Source: Pseudoalteromonas sp. XI10 (GTDB taxonomy: Bacteria > Pseudomonadota > Gammaproteobacteria > Enterobacterales > Alteromonadaceae). From it: a stretch of 64,000 nucleotides of DNA. The position numbers and the translations under genes were made by a program. Below the pieces are notes generated by a model, which saw only the letters and a list, made by a program, of their open reading frames with translations, was not told the origin of the DNA and did not search any database. The stretch spans positions 1 through 64,000 of the forward strand of contig NZ_LOPY01000008.1 in NCBI RefSeq assembly GCF_001469895.1, in the 5' to 3' direction. Shown here one piece after another: positions 29,101-37,300 of the stretch; the first letter of the stretch is position 1, and each line of letters begins with the position of its first letter.

Positions 29101-29833
29101 TCCCCTTAGCAGACGCAACTAATTCGATATTTTCGACTAGCTGAGCCTCTTCAGCACCATAAGGGGTAACAGCAACTTTACTGATTTGAAATTGCTTTAA
29201 TTCAATATTAATCGGTAGCGTAATATCAATTGCTTGTAATGCTGGCAGCTCAGTTAATGGGGCTGATTTAGGCTGCTCTTTTGCTTCGTGTAGCATCACA
29301 GCAACATCAGCAATGGTCAGTGTATCCACTGTAATATCCGATGCTTCGCCGCGACCACTTAAGTTTAATTTGTTGACTGTTACATCGGCACTCGGATGCG
29401 CAAGATTAAAGCGATTAATTGCAACTCGCTTAACAGCAACTTTCATTGGTAAGTTGATTTGACCAACTTGCTCAGCTTCAGGCTCTGCTTCAGTGCTCTG
29501 CTCAGTTGATACAGCTTGGCTTTTAATGCTTAGATCAATCGACTGGGCACTTAAATTATCTAGGCAGATACCATCACAACGCCACCAGAATAAATCAATT
29601 TTTAGCTGCTTTGCATCAAGCTTGATACCTTGATTTTCAAAGTGAACATCAAACGCATCGTTATATAAAAAACGCCCAGATGGCAGGTTGATTTTTAAGC
29701 CATCAACTAACTTATTCGCTGTATATGCAATAAAGTGATTACCGGGTGCGGTGAATAATAAACAAAACACAATAACTAGCAAACTTGCCAACGTGATTGA
29801 TAGAACCTTGGTTATCTTTTTTAACATCTTCAT
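26147..29833 (-). CDS. tamB: Translocation and assembly module subunit TamB
   Basis: A 1,228-aa AsmA-like/TamB protein: one N-terminal transmembrane anchor (about residues 8-30), a very long beta-rich repetitive region, and the C-terminal DUF490 domain (QMVTP-type block from about residue 980, ending ...YQNVDILYKFDWD). TamB spans the periplasm from the inner membrane and works with TamA in assembly of some autotransporters and outer-membrane proteins; TamB-like proteins are also implicated in phospholipid transport. The start codon overlaps the tamA stop by 1 nt, the conserved tamA-tamB arrangement. Length is close to E. coli TamB (1,259 aa). Confidence 0.94.
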   Translation of the reverse strand: MKMLKKITKVLSITLASLLVIVFCLLFTAPGNHFIAYTANKLVDGLKINLPSGRFLYNDAFDVHFENQGIKLDAKQLKIDLFWWRCDGICLDNLSAQSIDLSIKSQAVSTEQSTEAEPEAEQVGQINLPMKVAVKRVAINRFNLAHPSADVTVNKLNLSGRGEASDITVDTLTIADVAVMLHEAKEQPKSAPLTELPALQAIDITLPINIELKQFQISKVAVTPYGAEEAQLVENIELVASAKGSDINLEKLAASYQQWQLHSNLMAELSGENTIEGAVSVKSTEHQAKLSLSGPLEDLTLDLVTQGTYPAELKGAVNLKQTNYPFDLTGQIAKWQITTDTQQLQLSDFDLKAKGHADAYAVDLSLVTQLGALPAMTVKSQLQGSLTNAKLEQLSLNANDSKADINASVDWSNGVKSEFKGVLSHLKAQYLTDALSSDLSGEFNGSFNLQAGEWQLALDNTQLNGSVNEVPVTLLSDFELDSSLHASFKKLEVKSGKNEIALSGQVDDVWRVDGKLRLDASGQDILPMQGKGFADLSLRGERLAPTVDLNLVLNTLSYQDIQVDGLTLKGQFDYAADWQTDVSLVLDSASISEHKINQIELDASGDRTDHHLTFLLDADQGKASFDVDGKFNKETWQGALSQILVTDNQVRFGTDKPFNIQVNTKTFDFNVGAHCWQSDNSKLCFETLQQTEQLGQLNAQLAALSIAEFKHFLPDNLKVTGDANGEFVANWNNGALKTIRANIKTQQLEASLIDDANVYKLPIEVLDISAMSDAQTGKLNATVDSSVLGKVTSELNIDDIQNQQTLAGDLVIEKVELTNLRPFIASLEQLTGDIKGRLAIAGTLKEPLLNGDFDVEKINLEGATLPVSLQNSYVNIAFNNQSAKLTGELKDTEGGALNLSGGVDWQQDLPDVDVRLNGKEFFVRAQQDVTFKVSPDLTMSLKNNAFNLDGQVVVPWGRIAIEELPEGAVQVSDDEVIVDIEQQQSEKVPFDYAINLKVLVENDVRVDSFGLQSKVEGDINISMDQVTPMIATGELNLVQGTYRAFGQDLQIRTGQVGFSGSIDKPYLNIKAIRNPDNTSNGVIAGITLTGNVEQPSLKVFSEPAMDQAQALAYLLNGQPLDEGDSSTDAMLTQLLLAQGVNRSEGVVSKIGESFGLSDVSLSSSGSGDDTKVEISGYVTPGIQVKYSVGIFDSLSEVAVRYQLLSQLYIEVTSGLYQNVDILYKFDWD

Positions 29834-31560
29834 TAGATTTCAGGCCCTATGGTAATACTTAATCGGGTACTTTTACTTTCTTTTGTTAAACCCCAAGCAT
29901 GGTCGATACGCACAGGGCCAACCGGCGTTAAATACCGAACACCAAAACCGGCACCGACTTCAACGCGGTCACTAAAATCATTTGTCGCAGTACCACTATC
30001 GACAAATAAGGCTGCGCGCCAATGCTCAGCAAATTGATAGTTATATTCAACAGTGCCGCTCATTAAATATTTACCACCAATTAAGCGCCCTTCCTCATTT
30101 TCAGGGGAGATAGATTCATAGGCAAAACCACGTACACTCTGATCACCACCGGCATAAAAACGCAGTGATAACGGCACATCATTTATATTATCGACCAGCA
30201 TGGCACCTAGGTTGGCTCTTAAAAACAGCATATGGCGATCTGCAAAAGTAGTTAACCAGGCATTTTGCAGTTGTAAGCGCAAAATATTGGTTGAAGACAT
30301 CATATCTTTTAAACCAAACTCTACTGACATCATCCATTGATAGCCTTCATAAGGCGTTGTGCCCCCCTCGGTGTCTTTTTTTGCATAACTAATACCAGGC
30401 ATCAGCATTTTTGCGCTTTGCTCTTCATCCCCTATTCGATAGGTCTCGTAATCGCGTCTTAAAAAAGCAGTACGTACCCAATCGTCATCAGTGAGCCACT
30501 GCCGCTGAAGCTGTCCCGTGAATATACGACTGTATAAATCATTGGTTAATTCATCTTCGAGCTTGTAACCCACAGAAAAGCGCCAAAGATCATCATTAGG
30601 GTCGTCAACTGGCACCGTATAGCCAAGTGAAATATCTTGCTGGCGCTCAGATACATTGAGGTTACTTTCTAAATAGTGGCCATCTTCAGTGATCCAAGGC
30701 TTGGTCCATTTGAAACGGACTTTTGGTCCAAGGTCAGTGCTATAACCGCCACCTACTTCATAACTATTGGCAGGTTTATGTAATACATCAACATTCACAG
30801 GTACTTGGTTATTTTTACGTTTTGCGATGTCTGCATACACACGAACACTCGCAAAGTAAGGGGTACTCGACAGTGCTAGGTTGTAATCAGAAATCTCGGT
30901 CGCTTTATAAGGTTGACCTTGTTTAAATTCAGCCAGCGAACGAATGTATTTTTCGGCTGGGGTTTCACTACCAATTGTGATGTCACCAAACTGATAACGG
31001 GGCCCAGTATCGACATTGAAAATGACTTTTGCGCTATTATTTTTTAGCGAAACTGCCAATTTATGCTCATGCCATTTTGCATCAAAATAACCTAAGTCTA
31101 ATAGTTGGCTTTCAATGCGTTTTCTTGCGGCCTCATATTTACCGTGATTTAAAAAGTCACCTTGTTTGATTTTGATACTGTTGACGGCAGACATGAATTC
31201 AGCGTCATCTTTACCGGTACCCGTGATAGTCACGTTAATATCTGCAATACGGGTAGCAGGACCACGTTGAACATCAACAATTAAAAGCTGCTGAGCATCA
31301 TCGAAACTAATTTTGATTATCGGCTTATAATAACCAAGCGCCTTTAAACTCATTTCAACTTGGCTTTTTGCATGACGCCTTAACGCCTTGGAAGTTTTTT
31401 CATCGACCAGTTGCTTGATGTAAAGCTCAACGTTTTTTTCGAGCTCATCACTGATCCCCTGAATTTTATAATCTTTAATAACAGTTGAGGCACTAATTGC
31501 GTGCTGGCTGTATGAAAAGCAGATAAACACAAAGACAAAAAAGAAATGCCGAGTATACAA
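29833..31560 (-). CDS. tamA: Translocation and assembly module subunit TamA
   Basis: A 575-aa Omp85-family outer-membrane protein with a signal peptide (cleavage near residue 24, ...AISA), three predicted POTRA domains (about 27-265; the last ends in VPVNVDVLHKPANSYEVGGGYSTD) and a C-terminal 16-strand barrel containing VRGFAYESISP, matching the conserved VRGF loop of Omp85 proteins. It starts at a TTG with AAGGA 7-8 nt upstream; no ATG occurs early in the frame. It pairs with TamB in outer-membrane assembly and is divergent from rraB. Confidence 0.94.
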   Translation of the reverse strand: MYTRHFFFVFVFICFSYSQHAISASTVIKDYKIQGISDELEKNVELYIKQLVDEKTSKALRRHAKSQVEMSLKALGYYKPIIKISFDDAQQLLIVDVQRGPATRIADINVTITGTGKDDAEFMSAVNSIKIKQGDFLNHGKYEAARKRIESQLLDLGYFDAKWHEHKLAVSLKNNSAKVIFNVDTGPRYQFGDITIGSETPAEKYIRSLAEFKQGQPYKATEISDYNLALSSTPYFASVRVYADIAKRKNNQVPVNVDVLHKPANSYEVGGGYSTDLGPKVRFKWTKPWITEDGHYLESNLNVSERQQDISLGYTVPVDDPNDDLWRFSVGYKLEDELTNDLYSRIFTGQLQRQWLTDDDWVRTAFLRRDYETYRIGDEEQSAKMLMPGISYAKKDTEGGTTPYEGYQWMMSVEFGLKDMMSSTNILRLQLQNAWLTTFADRHMLFLRANLGAMLVDNINDVPLSLRFYAGGDQSVRGFAYESISPENEEGRLIGGKYLMSGTVEYNYQFAEHWRAALFVDSGTATNDFSDRVEVGAGFGVRYLTPVGPVRIDHAWGLTKESKSTRLSITIGPEI

Positions 31561-31731
31561 AAAATATCCTTACTTTTTTGGAAGAATCATAATCTAAAAT
31601 GAGTACAAAATGATACTAGCACAGTGCCATAGCCACTGACATAATTGAAATGTTAAAATTAGTACGCGTTAAACAATTATTTTCGCTACAATAGCGGATA
31701 ATACCTAGATTTATAATGAATGAGCGACTAA

Positions 31732-32064
31732 ATGCACTTCCCTGATGACGAAAACGGTCAATTATTAGCTGAAATTGCTGACGCTGGTGTCGATTTAACC
31801 AGTATGCAAACTATCGATTTCTATATTCTTTTTGAACAAAAGCCTGAAGCAGAAAAATTTGCTGAAGCCATTACAAGTGATGAACTTGCCCCTTCAACAG
31901 AGTTAGCCAAATGCCCAGATACAGGGGTGTGGGAAGTAATTACTCGTGTGAAGATGGTGCCAGATCACACCTTACTTAGCCAAACAGAACAATACTTAGA
32001 AAGCATTGCTAATAGCCATAATGGTTATGGCGATGGTTGGGGGTTGATGGCCGAAGAAGAATAA
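31732..32064 (+). CDS. rraB: Ribonuclease E inhibitor RraB
   Basis: A 110-aa acidic cytosolic protein. Known RraB binds the C-terminal scaffold of RNase E and changes RNA degradosome composition. The family blocks are visible: MHFPDDENGQLLAEI..GVDL, DFYILFEQKPEAEKFA, and the C-terminal NGYGDGWGLM. Length is shorter than the E. coli protein (138 aa) because the acidic C-terminal tail is trimmed, which is common outside enterobacteria. Divergent from tamA. Confidence 0.9.
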   Translation: MHFPDDENGQLLAEIADAGVDLTSMQTIDFYILFEQKPEAEKFAEAITSDELAPSTELAKCPDTGVWEVITRVKMVPDHTLLSQTEQYLESIANSHNGYGDGWGLMAEEE

Positions 32065-32079
32065 GCCATTCCCACAATC

Positions 32080-32115
32080 TCGTAAGGGGATCAATTTAAT
32101 TGATTCGCCTTACGA
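32080..32115. terminator. Shared 3'-end hairpin of rraB and radD
   Basis: Imperfect 16-bp stem: TCGTAAGGGGATCAAT (32080-32095) pairs with ATTGATTCGCCTTACGA (32099-32115) across a 3-nt loop. The right arm encodes the last codons of radD. There is no long T run on either side, so it may act as a weak bidirectional terminator or protect both transcript ends. Confidence 0.45.
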
Positions 32116-33836
32116 AAATTGCCCTGATAATCAAATAGCTTTTCAGCCACTTTCCAACCGTATTTTTTATTTTTACGCGCAATCACAAAATCGGGTGCAA
32201 GTAGTTGCTGTTGTAAATTGACAACCTGCTCCGCGCTTTGCCAATCCATTGGGGTAAAACCAGGTGCTGCTCGCTTACCAAACTGCTTATTAAAAATAAA
32301 TCGTCCGGTGTCATTTGCTAAGTTAAATACCTCATCACAACTGGCTCCATCTTCATCATAATAGCTAATTTTAAGTAAACCTTTTGCGAGCACTTGAGCT
32401 GACAAACCACTACACCTTAATACCAAGGCATCTTTTAAATTTAGTGCTTCTCGTAGTTTATCATCAGGGTCTGCCATCATGGCACCACAGGACTGACACT
32501 GCCTTGCAGCAATATCATTTTGTTCACCACACTGTTCACATTCTTTAAACCGAAAACGATAATCGCACTGTACTTGTTCTTCACCATCGTCCAGCAAGCC
32601 TTGGCAACGCCTACCAAAATGCTCAACCACTTTGCCTTCGCTGTCTGTTTTACCCCAAAAAATATTCGCAAATCCACAGCCTGGACACAGCACTTGAACA
32701 GGCTCATTATCACTTTGCGCTTTTTTACTCCCTACTTCAGGGTAAAATAAATCAAAGCCGTTACCTGCATAATCAATAACTAAGCAGTCTTTTTTTCCTT
32801 CGCTTAAACGAAGGCCTCGACCAACAATCTGTTGGTATAAACTGACCGACTCGGTGGGACGTAAAATCGCAATATAATCGACATGAGGCGCATCAAAACC
32901 CGTCGTGAGTACAGATACATTTACTAAATACTTTATTTTTTTTGCTTTAAATTGATTAATAATTCGATCACGCTCGTTATTATCAGTATCACCCGTGATA
33001 AGTGCCGTACTATCCTCAGGTAAGTAACTGGTAATTTCTTTGGCATGCATTACGGTTGCTGCGAAGATCATCACGCCATGACGCTGTTCACTGTATTCTA
33101 TAACTTGCTTGATAATCGCTTTTGTTGCGCGTGTATTATCTTTCAATAACGCATTCATATTCTCAATACTATACCGACCAAATGAATCACTCGGTAATGA
33201 TGAAAAGTCATAATGGCTAATGGCTGCATCGACTTCATGGGGCGGCGTTAAATAGCCGTTCTTGATCATATAGCGCAGTGGTAACTCAAAAATACACTTT
33301 TTAAACGGTGCATCTTTATCACCTCTAACAAAACCATGATAGTGATGATGGTAAACCCAACCCATCCCCATACGAAATGGTGTTGCGGTTAAGCCAAGTA
33401 CTTTAAGATTGGGATTTTGTTTTTTTAGACTCGCTATCACCAGCCCGTACTGGCTTTGTTCATCACCGCTTACACGGTGGCATTCATCAATGATCAACAA
33501 AGAGTATGCATCAGTGAGCTTTTCTGTATTGCGTGCCAGTGATTGCACACTCGCAAAGGTGACTTGCTCTGTTAAAGACTTTTGCTTTAACCCCGCAGAA
33601 AAAATACTCGCCTTAAAACCAAAGCTAATATATTTCTCGGCGTTTTGCTCTACTAACTCTTTAACATGCGCGAGCACCATAATCTTTTGTTTAGCAATGC
33701 GCGCAAGTTCAGCAATAACAAGGCTTTTTCCAGCCCCTGTTGGTAAAACAATCAGTGCGGCGTCATCTGTTTGTCGAAAGTGAGCAACCGTGCGTGCTAC
33801 GGCCTCTTGTTGGTAGGGTCTGAGTACGTACTTCAT
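32091..33836 (-). CDS. radD: DNA repair helicase RadD
   Basis: A 581-aa SF2 helicase-like ATPase, similar over the whole length to E. coli RadD/YejH (586 aa). Walker A is LPTGAGKS (31-38); motif II is DECH (IIDECHRVSGDEQSQYG); the C-terminal helicase block contains QQIVGRGLRLSEGKKDCLV. Two zinc-binding clusters follow (CPGCGFANIFWGK and CEQCGEQNDIAARQCQSCG). RadD works with RecA and SSB in post-replication repair in E. coli. It is convergent with rraB and downstream of the h-ns-like gene on the same strand, from which a terminator separates it. Confidence 0.95.
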   Translation of the reverse strand: MKYVLRPYQQEAVARTVAHFRQTDDAALIVLPTGAGKSLVIAELARIAKQKIMVLAHVKELVEQNAEKYISFGFKASIFSAGLKQKSLTEQVTFASVQSLARNTEKLTDAYSLLIIDECHRVSGDEQSQYGLVIASLKKQNPNLKVLGLTATPFRMGMGWVYHHHYHGFVRGDKDAPFKKCIFELPLRYMIKNGYLTPPHEVDAAISHYDFSSLPSDSFGRYSIENMNALLKDNTRATKAIIKQVIEYSEQRHGVMIFAATVMHAKEITSYLPEDSTALITGDTDNNERDRIINQFKAKKIKYLVNVSVLTTGFDAPHVDYIAILRPTESVSLYQQIVGRGLRLSEGKKDCLVIDYAGNGFDLFYPEVGSKKAQSDNEPVQVLCPGCGFANIFWGKTDSEGKVVEHFGRRCQGLLDDGEEQVQCDYRFRFKECEQCGEQNDIAARQCQSCGAMMADPDDKLREALNLKDALVLRCSGLSAQVLAKGLLKISYYDEDGASCDEVFNLANDTGRFIFNKQFGKRAAPGFTPMDWQSAEQVVNLQQQLLAPDFVIARKNKKYGWKVAEKLFDYQGNFRKANQLN

Positions 33837-33860
33837 GTTATCGGACTATAAACGACATAA

Positions 33861-33884
33861 AAAAGGGAAGCATACGCTTCCCTT
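33861..33884 (-). terminator. Rho-independent terminator of the H-NS-like gene
   Basis: Stem GGGAAGC / GCTTCCC (33865-33871, 33876-33882) with a 4-nt loop. On the minus strand it is followed by TTTTTTATG, 22 nt beyond the H-NS-like stop codon. Confidence 0.88.
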
Positions 33885-33904
33885 GATATTCTTTAAAGCA
33901 AAAA

Positions 33905-34210
33905 TTAAGCGAGGTGTTTTGTTAAATCGACACCTTGGAATGCTTTAGGACGTTTGCCACGGCCTGTCCATTCAACAATTTCGCCATTAAATTCGATGCG
34001 GTACTTTGGTTTAACCTTAGTACGCTTATCTGTTGAAGCAACATCTTGTAAATCTTCTAATGTAAGTCCTTTTTCTTTTAGTAGATCGAGTACTTCTTTT
34101 TTAGCTTCTTGCTGTTGAGTATATTTCTCGATTGCTGTGTCAATTAGCTGTTTTGCTTTTTCTAATTCAGATAATGACGCAGATTTCACAAAAGATCGGA
34201 TTTCTTTCAT
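33905..34210 (-). CDS. Short H-NS-family nucleoid protein
   Basis: A 101-aa protein whose C-terminal half fits the H-NS DNA-binding domain (PKYRIEFNGEIVEWTGRGKRPKAF). The loop that contacts the AT-rich minor groove is GRGKRP, close to the canonical QGR type. The N-terminus is a charged helical oligomerisation segment (SELEKAKQLIDTAIEKYTQQ). It is clearly shorter than enterobacterial H-NS (137 aa), lacking part of the N-terminal dimerisation region. H-NS proteins bind and silence AT-rich DNA. The ribosome-binding region AAGAGAG lies in the palindrome GAGAGCTCTC at 34212-34221. Monocistronic. Confidence 0.88.
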   Translation of the reverse strand: MKEIRSFVKSASLSELEKAKQLIDTAIEKYTQQQEAKKEVLDLLKEKGLTLEDLQDVASTDKRTKVKPKYRIEFNGEIVEWTGRGKRPKAFQGVDLTKHLA

Positions 34211-34320
34211 TGAGAGCTCTCTTAAGTATTAAAAGTTAAGTTAAATGTTCAACAGTAGCTAGTATATGTGGATTTAATGAAATAATCTATTCCATGTTTA
34301 TTTTTTATCCTATCTTTTTA

Positions 34321-37300
34321 TTATAGCCATAGCTTTATTTTATCTATTACATCCCTTAACTCAGTAATTAACTGTTCCACTATTAATGTATCTTGCTGTT
34401 GATTAAAGGTATTTTCTGTTGTCACTATTAGCTCAGATAAAGGTGGGTATTGCAGCATAACAATAGCGCCTTTAAGTTTATGTATTGCAGCAGAAACCTT
34501 TTCTAAATTTTGAGCTTCCAAGTGCTCTTGCAGAGTATTTAAATCACTTTGCAAACTGTTAATAAATACGTCGGCAAGCATTTTCGCATCACTCTCATTA
34601 CCAAAAACAGTTAACCAATGCTGCTTATCTTTTATACCTTGTAAACTGATATCAACGCCTTCACTGCTATTAGGCAAATCATTAGAGCTTAAATCTATAA
34701 ACTCAGCTAGACGATTATATAATTCATTAAGTTTATAAGGCTTAAATAAAACACTATTCATTCCTGACTTTAATGCTTTGTTAAAACATTCTTTTGAATC
34801 ATCAGCGGTAAAGCCAATAATTGGCAAATGTTTAAACTTTTCTTGATTGCGTAATTGCTCCGTTAATTTAAACCCATCTAAGTCAGGCATATGACAGTCG
34901 GTTAGTAATAAATCAAACTGTCCTGTTTCAAGTGCTCTGAGTGCAGCAATACCATCATCAACCATCACTGCTTTGATACCGAGCTTCTGGCATTGTTTTT
35001 CGAGTAATAATTGATTTGTTTTATTATCTTCAGCAATTAATATTTGCCCATGTAACTGAGCATTTTGCGCAGCCAACCCCTCATCATTGCTGGTATGTAC
35101 ATTATCTAAAAGCTCTCTTAGAGTATCTGGATATAATGGCTCTATAGGTAAAATATGACAGCTACAATTAGCCGGCCTATGCTCTTTTTTTGCACTTGCG
35201 ACTAAAATGTAGTTGTTGGTTGCAGTACTGATTGATTGCAGCCAGTTAGCGCCCCACAACGTTTTAATATAGCTTTCATCAATAAGAATATTATCTTCCT
35301 GTGTAAATGCCTCTATATCTATTGGCCAACTTAATTGATGATGCTTTACCCCCATATTAGCTAGATTATTTAATAACTGATGGTCTTGAGAACACACAGC
35401 CCAATTCACTGATACAGCCTGCAGTTTTTGTTTGCTGACGCTTTTAAGTGGCACAGCAATGTAAACATTGGTACCTTTACCAAAAGTACTTGAAATGGAT
35501 ATTTCACCTTGCATTGCTTCAACAAGTTGCTTTGCCAAGCTCAAGCCTAAGCCTGTACCTCCATGGCGACGTTGAATTGAGTTGTCAGCTTGCTCAAAAG
35601 GGGTAAATGTATTCGCCAACTGCTCAGCCGTCATACCTTTACCTGTATCTGATATTTCAATTTTTAAAGACTGCTTCTCAAATAACACATCACAGCTTAT
35701 TGAACCATTTTCAGTAAACTTCACAGCATTATTTAAAACATTAGAGAGAACCTGCATCAAGTGGCTTATGTCAACAGAAGCTAAGGTATAAGCAGCTGTG
35801 CGCCATATCACGTTAAACTTAAGCCCTTTTTGCTTAGCTAGGTATTCATGGGCACGCAAAACACGACATAAATGTGCTTCTAGGTCGACCTCACGTAATT
35901 CAACTTCAATATTGCCTGTCGTGGTGTTAGCAAAATATAAAATATCATCCACTAATGTGCGAAGCTTGGTTACAGAGCTGTCAATGTGGTCAACGAGGTA
36001 ATGCTGCTCTTCATCAAGGGGGGATGATTTTAACAACTCTATAAAGCCATTTACCCCAGACATTGGCGTTCTTAATTCATGACTCATAGTGGCAATAAAG
36101 CGGCTTTTTGCTAGATCAGCTTGATGTGCAAGCTGAGTAGCTTTACTTAAGTCTGCTTGTTGACGTTTAAGTAAGCTGATGTCCAGCAAGATCCCGTTCC
36201 AACGCACGCCTTGCTTATCGTCTCGTTTATTAATTTCAGCATTAGCAATATATCGACACCAAATTTGCTGGCCGAGATTATTTATCCGAAACTCAATATC
36301 AATCAGTTTGTTAAACTTTGTCGCTGCTTTAAAACTTTTGGCGATTTGCACGCGGTCTTCATCAACAATAAATGGCGAGATACATCCCGTCATACCCCGC
36401 TGATTAATCATTCGTGAAGTGACACCTAACAAGCTCTGCGCGCCCTTACTTATATAGGTATAACACCCCTCACCATTGTCATAATACTCATACTGGAATA
36501 CGCCGCCGGGTATGGTATCAGTAATAGTTTGCAGAAGCAGTTGAACTGACTGATTCTCACGCTGTAAATGGCGGTGCTCGGTAACATCAGTAAGTACTGT
36601 CATGATGCCTGCTAGTTCACCATCTAACCCCAAATACGGCTTTTTAGTGTAAAGCAGCTCCAGTTCTTTGCCAGCTTTGTTAGTGTAATTAATATGCTGA
36701 TTAATGACTTTGCCTGAATTTAAACTTTGTTCATTTTGTGAAATTAGTTTTTTTACGACTTTAATATCACCGCGCAGATATTGGTTATTTTCATCCCATA
36801 AATGAGCAAAATTTTCTTTGTAGGCACGATTCCACATAACGCGTTTTTGATGCTGATCTTGTATCACCACCATAGTGGGTAAGTCGTCAATGAGTTTTTG
36901 GGTAAAGTTAAGCTTAATCAATGCCACTTCTTCAGCTTCTTTACGCTTTGCAATTTCACGATTAATAGTTAACCGCCAGCTAATAAAATAAATCACCGAC
37001 ACAGCAATTAAAATTAAAATAAGAATTGCCGTGGTATTCACTGTTTTACGGTCGTAGCCACGTTCAATACTAAAAATGCCATGCCGGTTCACAACATGGC
37101 TAAAATCGTTGCTGGTCAATGTTTTAAATAAGCTGTCTAGCAAAGTCGCAAACTCTGAAAAGTGCTTATTGACTAAAAAATAAATAGGCTGGGTATAACG
37201 GTATTTTGGATTAATATAAAACTCGCCAATATAGAATTGGTTTAATTGGTATGCCGCAATACTTTGCGGCAATATCACAGCATCAATGTTGTCATTTCTC

